A DNA stretch of 64,000 nucleotides from Enterococcus_G camelliae (GCF_042685105.1 NZ_JBHUMO010000056.1:82745-146744), one strand, 5' to 3'; positions 1 through 8,114 are shown, counted from the stretch's first letter. A program made the numbers and translations. The notes: generated by a model not told the origin, from the sequence alone.

Positions 1-1
1 T

Positions 2-496
2 GAAGAAACCAAGGTGATTGAAAAAGGCACACCCATTTTCCCACGGTTAGATATGGAAGAGGAAATCGCCTATATTCAAGCGAAGATGTCAGAGGGAACA
101 CAGCCTGTTACTGAGACGGTGAATTGGCAACCAGAAGAGACAATTTTACATTCAACCAAAGAGAAACAAATCAAATACGATGATTTTGATAAAGTTGAAT
201 TAAAAGTAGCCGAAGTGGTGGATTGTCAAAAAGTGGAGGGAGCAGATAAACTGCTACAATTTCGATTGGATGCAGGTGATTCAAGTAATCGCCAAATTTT
301 ATCAGGCATTGCAGACTTTTATCCGACACCAAGTAAGCTCATCGGCAAAAAAGTGGTCATCGTGGCAAACTTAAAACCGCGAAAAATGCGTGGCTTAATC
401 AGCCAAGGCATGATTCTTTCTGCAGAAGATGCGGAAGGCAATCTTCAAATTGTTGAGGCACCAAAAGGCATGCCAAACGGAGCCAGCATTGCTTAA
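2..496 (+). CDS. metG: Methionyl-tRNA synthetase, C-terminal part (5' end outside window)
   Basis: This is the last ~164 residues of methionyl-tRNA synthetase, which charges tRNA-Met in the cytoplasm. The frame is open from base 2, so the real start lies upstream. After a short linker (FPRLDMEEEIAYI, typical of the end of the catalytic/anticodon part in Firmicute MetG) comes the C-terminal EMAP/Trbp111-type OB-fold tRNA-binding domain: DFDKVELKVAEV, then ADKLLQFRLDAG, a QILSGIADFY segment and the conserved KPRKMRGLISQGMIL motif near the end. This appended domain dimerises the enzyme and aids tRNA binding. A free CsaA/Trbp111-like protein would have the same fold, but the upstream linker argues for MetG. 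A strong terminator follows. Confidence 0.9.
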   Translation, partial: EETKVIEKGTPIFPRLDMEEEIAYIQAKMSEGTQPVTETVNWQPEETILHSTKEKQIKYDDFDKVELKVAEVVDCQKVEGADKLLQFRLDAGDSSNRQILSGIADFYPTPSKLIGKKVVIVANLKPRKMRGLISQGMILSAEDAEGNLQIVEAPKGMPNGASIA

Positions 497-537
497 GTTA
501 GTATGACACACGTTTGATTGTTGAGATGGACAAATAG

Positions 538-598
538 AAAAGAACCAATGACGCCACCAGATGCCTCTTACCCGAGCATGCGTGATTGGTTCTTTTTT
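538..598 (+). terminator. Intrinsic terminator after metG
   Basis: A 17-bp stem with one mismatch (538-554 pairing with 580-596) is followed by a T run ending at 598. It closes the metG unit and separates it from the riboswitch-controlled ATPase. Confidence 0.85.
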
Positions 599-656
599 AG
601 AATCCAAGGAATTGTGGATAGAATGTGTTCTTTACTTGAAATTTGATAGAAAGGAA

Positions 657-685
657 TTGTTTTCTGATTGTTTTTCTTGTATACT
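657..685 (+). promoter_or_regulatory. Promoter of the cation ATPase
   Basis: -35 TTGTTT at 657-662 and -10 TATACT at 680-685 with a 17-bp spacer. It lies about 20 bp before the riboswitch, as expected for a leader that must be transcribed first. Confidence 0.7.
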
Positions 686-704
686 TTTCTTTGTAATAGT
701 TTTG

Positions 705-832
705 TTCATAGGGGAGTAATCGGCAGCAAATGCTGTGGCAACATCACCAACAAGAAAGAAATTTCTGGTGTTGCCTTAATTGGTGAGACTTATGTATGTT
801 GTACTGCACGCATACACAGGTCTATTTTTTTT
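705..832 (+). promoter_or_regulatory. yybP-ykoY (manganese) riboswitch
   Basis: The leader contains the hallmark GGGGAGTA at 711-718 just 3' of a P1 strand (CATA), and GAGAC followed by TTATG at 785-794 that closes P1. Between them lies a hairpin of the AACATCACCA/TGGTGTTG type. The yybP-ykoY class senses Mn2+ and commonly precedes Mn2+/cation exporters, including P-type ATPases in lactic acid bacteria. The 3' P1 strand overlaps the 5' arm of a terminator at 786-832, so aptamer folding should prevent termination: an ON switch. The class call is from motif recognition by eye; a covariance-model search was not possible. Confidence 0.8.
786..832 (+). terminator. Riboswitch expression-platform terminator
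   Basis: A 13-position stem (786-798 with 811-823, one mismatch and one G-U) is followed by eight T between 825 and 832. Its 5' arm includes the GAGAC/TTATG strand needed by the aptamer, which makes the two folds mutually exclusive. Confidence 0.75.
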
Positions 833-874
833 AACTTTGAGCGACTTGTGTAAAAGATACTAAGGGGGAAAATC

Positions 875-3589
875 ATGTCAGAATTAAGTGAAAAGAAACA
901 GCAACAAACTGAGCCTTTTTACGCAAAAAGCGCAGAGGAGACACTTACTGCGTTGCACTCTCAAGCGGAAGGCCTATCAGATCAAGAGGCAGCTGCTCGT
1001 CTGGAACAATATGGACCAAATGAATTGGAAGCTGGGAAAAAGACCACCATCTTGCAAAAATTTTTAGAGCAGTTTAAAGACTTGATGATCATCGTGTTGT
1101 TAGTCGCTGCCATTATTTCCGCGGTTGTTTCTCATGAGGCAGTCGATGCCGCGATTATTCTAGCAGTTGTCATTATTAATGCCATTATGGGAGTTGTGCA
1201 AGAGTCTAAAGCGGAACAAGCGATTGAAGCGTTACGCGAGATGTCTACCCCTAATGCGAATATTCTTCGTTCAGGCCACTCAAAAAGTGTTAGCAGTCAT
1301 GAGTTGGTTCCTGGGGATATTGTGCTATTAGAAGCCGGCGATGTTGTGCCCGCTGATATGCGTTTGTTAGAAATTAGTTCATTAAAAATTGAAGAGGCGG
1401 CATTGACCGGTGAATCCGTTCCTGTGGAAAAAGATTTAACTGTTTTAGAGGGAACCGATATTGGCATTGGAGACCGCGTAAACATGGCCTATTCCAACAG
1501 CAATGTAACCTATGGCCGAGGAAAAGGGGTCGTTGTTAACACCGGAATGAATACTGAAGTGGGCAAGATTGCCGGCATGCTAGCCAATGCCGATGAAACG
1601 GAAACACCGTTGAAGCGCAACTTGAATCAACTAGGAAAGTTTTTGACCATTGCAATCATTATTATTGCGGTCGTAATGTTCTTTGTCGGTACCTTGATTA
1701 ACAATCAATCATGGGTAGATATGTTATTAACTTCTATCTCATTAGCTGTTGCGGCTATTCCAGAAGGATTACCAGCCATTGTAACCATTATTTTAGCCTT
1801 AGGTACACAAGTCATGGCCAAACGCAATGCGATGATTCGAAAGTTGCCAGCAGTTGAAACATTAGGCGCAACCGACATCATTTGTTCTGATAAAACAGGG
1901 ACATTGACATTAAATCAAATGACAGTTGAAAAACTCTACTTTGATGGTACGCAGTTTGCTGCCGATGAGGAAATTGCTAAAGATAATTTAGCCATTAAGT
2001 TGATGAATTATGCCAATGACACGAAGTTTAGTAAAGAAGGCGATCTGATTGGGGACCCTACTGAAACGGCATTGGTTCAATTTGGTTTAGATAAAGGCTT
2101 TGATGTTCGCCAAGAAGGCAAAGCCGAACCACGTGTAGCAGATTTGCCATTTGACTCTGATCGAAAATTGATGAGTACCATTCATCAATTGGCAGATGGC
2201 ACGTTCTTGGTGGCCGTAAAAGGAGCCCCAGATGTTCTAATTAACCGATCGACAAAAATATATCAAGGAGGAAAAGAAATTTCCCTTGATGAAACACAAA
2301 AAACGGCCATTCTAGAAAATAATAAAAATATGGCACAACAAGCTCTACGGGTACTAGGTGTTGCTTACAAAATTATGCCAACGTTGCCAGACGAACGCAC
2401 CTCAGAAGTCATTGAAAATCAATTGGTCTTTACGGGCTTAATTGGGATGATTGACCCAGAACGTTCCGAAGCAGCGGAAGCAGTTCGTGTGGCGAAAGAG
2501 GCGGGTATTCGTCCAATTATGATTACTGGGGACCATCGTGATACGGCGGAAGCCATTGCTGGACGATTGGGAATCATTAAACCTGGTGATGATGATGCCG
2601 TGTTAACTGGAGCGGAATTAAATAATCTATCAGAAGCAGAATTTGCCAATAAGGTAACGCAATATTCGGTTTATGCGCGTGTTTCACCTGAACACAAAGT
2701 ACGTATTGTAAAAGCATGGCAAAATGCTGGTAAAGTCGTAGCGATGACCGGTGATGGAGTCAATGATGCACCAGCATTGAAACAAGCTGATATTGGTGTT
2801 GGTATGGGAATTACGGGTACTGAAGTGTCAAAAGGTGCCTCAGATATGGTCCTTGCTGATGACAATTTTGCGACAATCGTCGTGGCCGTTGAAGAAGGAC
2901 GCAAGGTATTCTCCAATATCCAAAAAGCCATTCAATATTTAATGGCCGCAAACTTAGGGGAAGTATTAACACTCTTTATTGCCACGATTCTTGCTTGGGA
3001 TACCTTGCTGCCTATTCATTTATTGTGGATTAACCTTGTAACAGATACCTTCCCAGCCATTGCATTAGGAATGGAACCTGCTGAAAAGAACCTAATGGCA
3101 CACAAACCTCGTGGAAAAAAATCAAACTTCTTTTCCGGTGGGGTATTGAGTAGTATTATTTATCAAGGGATTTTGGAGGCCGCAACCGTGTTATTTGTTT
3201 ACTGGTCAGCCATCCAATGGCCAGCACACACTGCGGACAATATGATTGGTTTGTCGGCGGCACAATTATACGACCTACAACATGGCGATGCATTAACAAT
3301 GGCTTTCGCTACTTTAGGGTTAATGCAATTGTTCCACGCGTTCAATGTGAAATCTGTTCACCAGTCCTTGTTTAAAGTAGGTTTCTTTAAAAATAAAGCA
3401 TTCAACTATGCGATTCTTTTATCCTTTGTCATGATGATGATTATTATCGTTGTACCAGGATTGAATGATATTTTCCGAGTGACTCATTTAGATACGTATC
3501 AATGGGGAATCGTATTAGGATCTTCATTCGCGATTATTCCTGTAGTTGAAATTGTCAAAGCCATTCAAAGGGCTATGGGCAAAGAGTAA
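875..3589 (+). CDS. P2-type cation ATPase, probable Mn2+/Ca2+ exporter
   Basis: This 904-residue membrane pump uses ATP to move a divalent cation out of the cytoplasm. Visible in order: N-terminal cation-ATPase region with YGPNEL; actuator motif TGES at residues 178-181; PEGLP in membrane segment M4; phosphorylation motif DKTGTLT with Asp339; the hinge TGDGVNDAPALKQADIG; and C-terminal membrane segments including NLVTDTFPAIALGME. This is the PMCA/SERCA-like P2 class and the length is normal. The start at 875 has an AAGGGGG ribosome site 6 bp upstream. Substrate is inferred: a yybP-ykoY riboswitch precedes it, and the L. lactis homologue YoaB with the same leader is implicated in Mn2+ export. 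A Ca2+ pump remains possible. It is transcribed alone and followed by a terminator. Confidence 0.92.
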   Translation: MSELSEKKQQQTEPFYAKSAEETLTALHSQAEGLSDQEAAARLEQYGPNELEAGKKTTILQKFLEQFKDLMIIVLLVAAIISAVVSHEAVDAAIILAVVIINAIMGVVQESKAEQAIEALREMSTPNANILRSGHSKSVSSHELVPGDIVLLEAGDVVPADMRLLEISSLKIEEAALTGESVPVEKDLTVLEGTDIGIGDRVNMAYSNSNVTYGRGKGVVVNTGMNTEVGKIAGMLANADETETPLKRNLNQLGKFLTIAIIIIAVVMFFVGTLINNQSWVDMLLTSISLAVAAIPEGLPAIVTIILALGTQVMAKRNAMIRKLPAVETLGATDIICSDKTGTLTLNQMTVEKLYFDGTQFAADEEIAKDNLAIKLMNYANDTKFSKEGDLIGDPTETALVQFGLDKGFDVRQEGKAEPRVADLPFDSDRKLMSTIHQLADGTFLVAVKGAPDVLINRSTKIYQGGKEISLDETQKTAILENNKNMAQQALRVLGVAYKIMPTLPDERTSEVIENQLVFTGLIGMIDPERSEAAEAVRVAKEAGIRPIMITGDHRDTAEAIAGRLGIIKPGDDDAVLTGAELNNLSEAEFANKVTQYSVYARVSPEHKVRIVKAWQNAGKVVAMTGDGVNDAPALKQADIGVGMGITGTEVSKGASDMVLADDNFATIVVAVEEGRKVFSNIQKAIQYLMAANLGEVLTLFIATILAWDTLLPIHLLWINLVTDTFPAIALGMEPAEKNLMAHKPRGKKSNFFSGGVLSSIIYQGILEAATVLFVYWSAIQWPAHTADNMIGLSAAQLYDLQHGDALTMAFATLGLMQLFHAFNVKSVHQSLFKVGFFKNKAFNYAILLSFVMMMIIIVVPGLNDIFRVTHLDTYQWGIVLGSSFAIIPVVEIVKAIQRAMGKE

Positions 3590-3606
3590 AAATGAATTGC
3601 CATTTT

Positions 3607-3651
3607 AGTGATGGGTAAGCCAACTTGTTCGTTGCTTCCCATCACTTTTTT
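3607..3651 (+). terminator. Terminator after the cation ATPase
   Basis: AGTGATGGG and AAGC (one bulged T) at 3607-3620 pair with 3634-3646; T run to 3651. Confidence 0.85.
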
Positions 3652-3705
3652 GTTGGAACGCGATTTTTCAGTTCAACCAGTAGTGCTATCTTTGGGAGAG
3701 TCAAC

Positions 3706-3734
3706 TTGGCGAAATGATGAAAACAAGGTAAAAT
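3706..3734 (+). promoter_or_regulatory. Promoter of the 3762 gene
   Basis: -35 TTGGCG (3706-3711), 17-bp spacer, -10 TAAAAT (3729-3734), 27 bp before the start codon. Confidence 0.6.
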
Positions 3735-3761
3735 AGAGAAAAACGGAAGAGGAGAACAGAG

Positions 3762-4190
3762 ATGAAACGACCAGATTTAGGCTATTATTTATCGATGATT
3801 AATTCGATTGTGACCGATACGGAACAAACCGGAACCCAATTGAACGATGCTTTTGAAGAGGTGAAAGGTGCAATTGAACGAAAAGAGATTGCTTCGTTTG
3901 ATGATGCCCGTCGCATGGAAATAGTAGAATTGTTTCAAACGGGGACAGATAAGTATCGCCTAATGTTAGAACAAATCAGTAAATTACAGCCACCAGCCCG
4001 TATTTTAGGAAACCATAAAAAATTTGAGCACGCCTATAAAAGTTATGTGGCAGGTTGTGAAGAAATGATTCTTAGTTTAGAGGATGGTATCGATGTAGCA
4101 GCATTTTACGCAGCAGAAGAAAAACAAGATCAAGCCACTGATGCAATCGCCGCAGCAATCCAAAAGATGACCCAAGTAATGGTAAAATAA
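3762..4190 (+). CDS. Hypothetical helical cytoplasmic protein (142 aa)
   Basis: I do not recognise a named family. The protein is 142 residues, without signal peptide or membrane segment, and appears almost wholly alpha-helical, with charged amphipathic stretches such as NDAFEEVKGAIERKE and a C-terminal run rich in Ala/Gln (EEKQDQATDAIAAAIQKM). A single Cys lies in YVAGCEEMI. It has its own promoter, an AGAGGAG ribosome site 7 bp from ATG, and is monocistronic. This looks like a real, expressed small protein of unknown role. Confidence 0.75.
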   Translation: MKRPDLGYYLSMINSIVTDTEQTGTQLNDAFEEVKGAIERKEIASFDDARRMEIVELFQTGTDKYRLMLEQISKLQPPARILGNHKKFEHAYKSYVAGCEEMILSLEDGIDVAAFYAAEEKQDQATDAIAAAIQKMTQVMVK

Positions 4191-4334
4191 TCAGAAGAAA
4201 CCAAGAAAAATTTAATCTAACTATTAGAAGATTTTCAAGATTGAATACGAGAGTTACGGTAAAATAATTACATAACCAACAATAACCTTTTTATTTTTCA
4301 GTAACTCCCTAACCAAGAGTTACTACTCCTTTTT

Positions 4335-4367
4335 CCGCTAGGCCTAACCAACCTAGTGGTTTTTTTT
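4335..4367 (+). terminator. Intrinsic terminator
   Basis: CCGCTAGG (4335-4342) pairs with CCTAGTGG (4352-4359, one G-U), followed by eight T. It probably ends the 3762 transcript. The ~140 bp between the gene and this hairpin holds short GAGTTAC/GTAACTC repeats but no gene. Confidence 0.75.
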
Positions 4368-4401
4368 GTGCCTTGATACATAAGGGGTTCTAGCCACTTT
4401 A

Positions 4402-4617
4402 TCAAATAATTGATGTTGGCCAAAAAGAGTAGCAAAAATAAAAAGGTCTGTGCATTTGTCCGTGCATTGGGTTAAAACCCAACAAAATTGGCAAACTTTG
4501 AAGCTGTTTTTTTTTCTCTTCAGGCATGACATGAGAGTAAATTTCTAATGTGATGGTTATATTTTTATGGCCTAACCGTTCACTCACTTCTTTCTTGTCT
4601 ATTTTTTTGATTTTTTT
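4402..4617 (-). pseudogene. Tyrosine-recombinase (phage-type integrase) C-terminal remnant
   Basis: The minus frame is open from 4617 to 4402 and reads SERLGHKNITITLEIYSHV, the box-II end of tyrosine integrases, with the LGH motif and the catalytic Tyr. The N-terminal and Arg/His-Arg catalytic parts are absent: upstream the frame meets a stop at 4618-4620 in a poly-A rich stretch. It is therefore a relic of an integrated element. The rest of the interval 4618-4760 shows no gene. Confidence 0.75.
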
Positions 4618-4761
4618 CTAGGCAATGCAATCAACATGGTCGTTTTGAGATTGGCTTTGCCAATTAGCTTTTGGTTGAACTTTTTCTTTTTAATTCGTTT
4701 GTTCAATCAATCTCCTCTCCTCTCTTCTTGTTTATTGAGTAGTGCTGAAAAATTCGTCATG

Positions 4762-4791
4762 AAAAAAGCTACCTGTGCGGGTAGCTTTTTT
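4762..4791 (-). terminator. Bidirectional-looking terminator, minus-strand unit
   Basis: A perfect 12-bp stem (4762-4773 with 4780-4791) has A-run and T-run arms. It sits just beyond the minus-strand gene ending at 4802. Confidence 0.8.
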
Positions 4792-4801
4792 CGTTGATAA
4801 A

Positions 4802-4963
4802 CTAATTTTCAACATTTTGAACATAATCTTCAAAATATTGTAAAAGGTCGTGTTTGAAAGCTTGGTACTCTTCTTCTGTATAGGTTTTGTTTTCCACTTT
4901 GACATTGAAAAATGGCAAAGATAATTCTTCTCTAAGTCTTTCTAATACTTCATCTGAATTCAT
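4802..4963 (-). CDS. Small hypothetical acidic protein (53 aa)
   Basis: A short gene encodes MNSDEVLERLREELSL..., ending FEDYVQNVEN, 53 residues with a high proportion of Glu/Asp and no membrane segment. Its AGGAGG ribosome site overlaps the stop codon of the upstream minus-strand gene (TAGGAGG), so the two are translationally linked. It ends 10 bp before a strong terminator, which supports a real cistron. I recognise no family. Confidence 0.7.
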   Translation of the reverse strand: MNSDEVLERLREELSLPFFNVKVENKTYTEEEYQAFKHDLLQYFEDYVQNVEN

Positions 4964-4974
4964 AGCAATTCCTC

Positions 4975-5325
4975 CTAAATCATGTTGAAAGAAGTGGATA
5001 ACGTTTCGAAAGCTGTCTGCATTTCGGCCATTCGTTTGGATAATGAAAGAAAGTCATCTTGGTCATGAAACAAAATTTGTTTCAATTCAAAGTAAAATTG
5101 ATCAAAAGCGTTCACGAAATCTTCAACCTCGGTGGTTTGCAATTCAGGGAATGTATCGCAACGAACGTAGGATTTTTCCGCAATTGCATAGATTTCCGCA
5201 GTTGTCAAAATAGCTAGATCGCTATCAAAACGCCGATTAGCAATTAATTCACTAACGGCATGGGACTTATTTAAGATATTGGAAAAGTCTTTTAAAATGA
5301 GCTCTTTTGGGGTCTTGCTAAACAT
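4975..5325 (-). CDS. Hypothetical helical protein (116 aa)
   Basis: Unrecognised 116-residue protein, predicted helical and soluble (KTPKELILKDFSNIL..., VEDFVNAFDQFYFELKQIL). An in-frame GTG lies three codons upstream, but it sits only 2 nt from the GAGAGG ribosome site, so ATG at 5325 is preferred. It lies between a lactonase gene (22 bp upstream) and the 53-residue gene whose ribosome site overlaps its stop: a three-gene minus-strand operon. Confidence 0.7.
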   Translation of the reverse strand: MFSKTPKELILKDFSNILNKSHAVSELIANRRFDSDLAILTTAEIYAIAEKSYVRCDTFPELQTTEVEDFVNAFDQFYFELKQILFHDQDDFLSLSKRMAEMQTAFETLSTSFNMI

Positions 5326-5347
5326 GGTGAACACTTCCTCTCTTCAC

Positions 5348-6370
5348 TTAGGCTTTTTTCTGAGTAACACAGACACATTCTGGCGCAACGACATCATTTT
5401 GAACAACGGTGAGTTTTCCACTTTTGGCATCACGTGAAAATAAAACGAGATTATCTGAATCTTGGTGAGCACAAAGTAAAAAATCTTCTGATTGATTGAA
5501 ATTGAAGTCGCGAGGAATTTCACCGTTGGAAGGAACAATTTCAACTAAGGATAATTGACCGTCCACATGGATTTGATAAACTGCTAATGAATTGTGGCCA
5601 CGGTTTGAAGCATAGACAAATTGTCCATCTTTTGTAACCCGTACAGCCGCTCCTCCATTAAAAGCTTGGTAATCTGCGGGCAAAGTTGAAATCTTTTGTT
5701 GTTTGGTGAATGTCCCCGTTTCTTGATGATATGCTAGGGTTGTTAAGGTACTGTCTAGTTCTCCAAAAAGATACGCAATGCGACCATTCGGATGAAAAGC
5801 AAGATGGCGAGGACCAGTTCCTGGTTCTGCTTGATAGCGAGCGACGAGGGTTAAGGTACCTTGTTCACTCACGTCATAAGTATAAACAGAGTCTGTTCCT
5901 AAATCGCAAACGGCCAGTCGATAATCAGGAGTTAAGTCGGCATAGTGAACGTGGGCATGATTTTGATTTTCATGTGGTCCCAATGGTTCTTCGTGAACAA
6001 TACGATCGGCGAGCGTCAAGGTGCCATCGTGTTCAATTTTATAAACAGTAACTTCTCCCTTGTGGTAATTTGCACCATAGACAAGCTGACGTGTTTCATC
6101 AACAGCGACGTAACAAGGAGCTGCCCCTTCTTCTGCGACGATATTTAAACGAGACCCATCTGGCGAATAGGCTGCTACACCACCATTGCCATTGTTTGCG
6201 GACACGGTGTAAACAACGCCGTTTAAGCTTTGGGCTAAATAAGTTGGCCCACTTTCAGCAATCATTACTTGTACCTCTGAGAGTGTACTGGTTTCGGTAT
6301 CGAGTTGCACTGTATAGATGCCTTTGCTACTTTTTTTTGTGTAAGTTCCTAATAAAAATGTTTCTTGCAT
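5348..6370 (-). CDS. Lactonase family protein (YbhE/Pgl-type beta-propeller)
   Basis: A 340-residue cytoplasmic protein of the seven-bladed propeller lactonase family (6-phosphogluconolactonase YbhE type). It opens with FLLGTYTKKSSKGIY and has blade repeats PTYLAQSLNG, PDYRLAVCDLG, GPRHLAFHPNGRIAY and PRDFNFNQSEDFLLCAHQ; GPRHLAFHPNG is the family's most recognisable motif. E. coli Pgl hydrolyses 6-phosphogluconolactone in the pentose phosphate pathway; many Firmicute members are uncharacterised, so the substrate is an inference. Length is normal. A GGAGGCG ribosome site precedes ATG 6370. It heads the minus-strand operon and is divergent from the AI-2E-type gene. Confidence 0.88.
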   Translation of the reverse strand: MQETFLLGTYTKKSSKGIYTVQLDTETSTLSEVQVMIAESGPTYLAQSLNGVVYTVSANNGNGGVAAYSPDGSRLNIVAEEGAAPCYVAVDETRQLVYGANYHKGEVTVYKIEHDGTLTLADRIVHEEPLGPHENQNHAHVHYADLTPDYRLAVCDLGTDSVYTYDVSEQGTLTLVARYQAEPGTGPRHLAFHPNGRIAYLFGELDSTLTTLAYHQETGTFTKQQKISTLPADYQAFNGGAAVRVTKDGQFVYASNRGHNSLAVYQIHVDGQLSLVEIVPSNGEIPRDFNFNQSEDFLLCAHQDSDNLVLFSRDAKSGKLTVVQNDVVAPECVCVTQKKA

Positions 6371-6402
6371 TGAAACGCCTCCTACATCGCTAAGTTGCTT
6401 TT

Positions 6403-6430
6403 ATTGTATCATATAACCAACCACAAACAA
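6403..6430 (-). promoter_or_regulatory. Promoter of the lactonase operon
   Basis: On the minus strand: -35 TTGTTT (6430-6425), 16-bp spacer, -10 TACAAT (6408-6403), 32 bp before the start codon. Confidence 0.6.
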
Positions 6431-6445
6431 TCTGAAAAAGAGATA

Positions 6446-6454
6446 TGGTATACT
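6446..6454 (+). promoter_or_regulatory. Extended -10 promoter of the AI-2E-type gene
   Basis: TG-n-TATACT at 6446-6454 with no good -35, about 38 bp before the TTG start; divergent from the lactonase promoter. Confidence 0.5.
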
Positions 6455-6491
6455 CAAATAAGAGACACATGGAAAGTTTGGAGGGGTTTCA

Positions 6492-7664
6492 TTGGAAGAA
6501 AAAAAACAACCACAAGTGAAGCGCGTTGCTTCTTGGTTTTGGAAATGGTTTTTAAATAATCAAGTGGTCACAGGCTTATTGATTGTTCTACTATTATTAT
6601 TGATTGTCTTTTTATTTACCAAGGTTTCCTACTTGTTGACGCCTGTTTGGCAGTTTTTGTCTATTGTCGGACTGCCTGTTGTTTTGGCGGGGATTTTGTA
6701 TTATTTAATGAATCCAGCGGTTGACTTTCTAGAAAAGAAAGGAATTAAGCGCATTTATAGTATTATCGGATTATTTTTATTAGTTATTGGGTTACTTGTT
6801 TGGGGAGTCGTCGTAATTATTCCAGAAATTCGTGATCAAACCATTAGCTTTGTCAATCATTTTCCGTCCTATGTGACCGCTGCAGAGAAGGTAATGAATG
6901 ATTTGTTCTCTGATCCGGTCTTTCATCAGTTTCAAGCACAATTAGCGTCTTCAAGCGAAAAATTGATGACTTCTTTAACCGATATCATTAAAAATGTATC
7001 AAAAACCACATTTCAAAATATTGGTAACTTCTTTGGCGCGATTGCCACTGTTTTCGTTGCAGTGATTACGATGCCGTTTATTTTGTTCTATTTATTAAAA
7101 GATGGCAAAAAGCTAGCACCTTATCTAGTCAATTTCTTGCCTACAAAAATGCGCCAACCTACATTGCGGGTCTTAACAGAAATGAATCAGCAAGTTTCTT
7201 CCTACATTCGGGGACAATTGACTGTTGCCTTTGCTGTAGCGGTAATGTTTATGATTGGTTTTTCAGTGATTGGCTTAGAGTATTCCATTACACTTGGAAT
7301 TGTCGCAGGCGTCTTAAATCTTATTCCCTATTTGGGTTCATTTTTAGCGATGATTCCAGCCATTTTCTTGGGAATTGTTGGTGGACCAATTCTACTCTTG
7401 AAGGTCATCATTGTTTTTGCAGTCGAGCAGACCTTGGAAGGGCGATTCGTCTCCCCACTGGTATTAGGAAGTCAGCTATCGATTCATCCCATTACTATTT
7501 TGTTTGTGCTTCTTACATCAGGAAAACTTTTTGGACTAGTGGGTGTTATACTAGGAATTCCTGTTTATGCAGCTGCTAAAGTCATTATTACGAATATTTT
7601 TGAATGGTACAAAGAAGTCTCAGGTTTGTATGAAAAACCAATCGATGAGATTGAGAAAAAATAA
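6492..7664 (+). CDS. AI-2E family transporter (PF01594-type membrane protein)
   Basis: A 390-residue integral membrane protein. Two N-terminal transmembrane helices (about residues 22-44 and 50-72) and a third near 85-115 are followed by a soluble helical part (~115-180), then the conserved C-terminal membrane core with FILFYLLKDGKKL, SYIRGQLTVAFAVAVMF, GILNLIPYLGSFLAMIPA-like and VEQTLEGRFVSPLVLG. Members include autoinducer-2 exporter TqsA and Na+/H+ antiporters, so the substrate is unknown. Translation probably starts at TTG 6492, 6 bp after GGAGGGG; no alternative ATG fits. Monocistronic, followed by rpsO with its own promoter. Confidence 0.88.
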   Translation: MEEKKQPQVKRVASWFWKWFLNNQVVTGLLIVLLLLLIVFLFTKVSYLLTPVWQFLSIVGLPVVLAGILYYLMNPAVDFLEKKGIKRIYSIIGLFLLVIGLLVWGVVVIIPEIRDQTISFVNHFPSYVTAAEKVMNDLFSDPVFHQFQAQLASSSEKLMTSLTDIIKNVSKTTFQNIGNFFGAIATVFVAVITMPFILFYLLKDGKKLAPYLVNFLPTKMRQPTLRVLTEMNQQVSSYIRGQLTVAFAVAVMFMIGFSVIGLEYSITLGIVAGVLNLIPYLGSFLAMIPAIFLGIVGGPILLLKVIIVFAVEQTLEGRFVSPLVLGSQLSIHPITILFVLLTSGKLFGLVGVILGIPVYAAAKVIITNIFEWYKEVSGLYEKPIDEIEKK

Positions 7665-7674
7665 TCAGAGAAAC

Positions 7675-7703
7675 TTGCTTTTTTCTAGGGAATCAAGTAA
7701 AGT
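7675..7703 (+). promoter_or_regulatory. Promoter of rpsO
   Basis: -35 TTGCTT (7675-7680), 17-bp spacer, -10 TAAAGT (7698-7703). It gives a ~90-nt leader in which CCTGTCACT near 7727 can pair imperfectly with AGTCACAGG near 7764, a possible S15 autoregulatory fold. Confidence 0.55.
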
Positions 7704-7799
7704 ATGAATGTGTGAAAAACACAGGCCTGTCACTTGGTTTTGCGAATCACCAACGTATTACTCAGTCACAGGGAAATAATTCGAAGAGGTGAAAAGGAA

Positions 7800-8069
7800 A
7801 TGGCAATTTCAAAAGAACGTAAAAACGAAATCATCAAAGCTTATGCTCGTCGCGAAGGGGATACTGGTTCTCCAGAAGTCCAAATCGCTGTTTTAACAGA
7901 AGAAATCAATACATTAAACGCGCATATTCGTGAACACAAAAAAGATCATCATTCACAACGTGGACTAATGAAAAAAGTTGGTCACCGTCGTAACTTATTG
8001 GCTTACCTACGTAATACTGATGTAACACGTTACCGTGACTTGATTCAATCTTTAGGCTTACGTCGTTAA
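7800..8069 (+). CDS. rpsO: 30S ribosomal protein S15
   Basis: An 89-residue S15, the standard length. It binds the central domain of 16S rRNA (helices 20-22) early in 30S assembly. Family residues are clear: GDTGSPEVQIAVLTEEI, LNAHIREHKKDHHSQRGL, GHRRNLLAYL and DVTRYRDLI. The frame stays open upstream to 7734, but MAISKERK is the universal Firmicute N-terminus and GAGGTGA sits upstream, so ATG 7800 is chosen. S15 represses its own mRNA in several bacteria; the leader here has pairing potential. The rpsO-pnp order is conserved across bacteria. Confidence 0.97.
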   Translation: MAISKERKNEIIKAYARREGDTGSPEVQIAVLTEEINTLNAHIREHKKDHHSQRGLMKKVGHRRNLLAYLRNTDVTRYRDLIQSLGLRR

Positions 8070-8083
8070 TCAAACCATTGAGG

Positions 8084-8114
8084 AAAGTGAGGTTCAAGCG
8101 AATCTCACTTTTTT
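8084..8114 (+). terminator. Terminator after rpsO
   Basis: AAAGTGAG plus TTC (8084-8095) pairs with GAA and CTCACTTT; T run to 8114. Confidence 0.8.

Noticed and set aside
668..853. 61-codon plus-strand frame before the cation ATPase
   Set aside because: It lies wholly on the riboswitch and its terminator, has no ribosome site and no protein-like composition.
2671..2931. Minus-strand frame of 86 codons inside the cation ATPase
   Set aside because: Shadow of a conserved coding region on the other strand; the same applies to similar frames in pnp, suf and ABC genes.
5710..6393. Three plus-strand frames opposite the lactonase gene
   Set aside because: They mirror a well-recognised beta-propeller protein and lack ribosome sites.
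7734..7799. N-terminal extension of rpsO
   Set aside because: The universal S15 N-terminus and ribosome site place the start at 7800; the extension lies in the leader.
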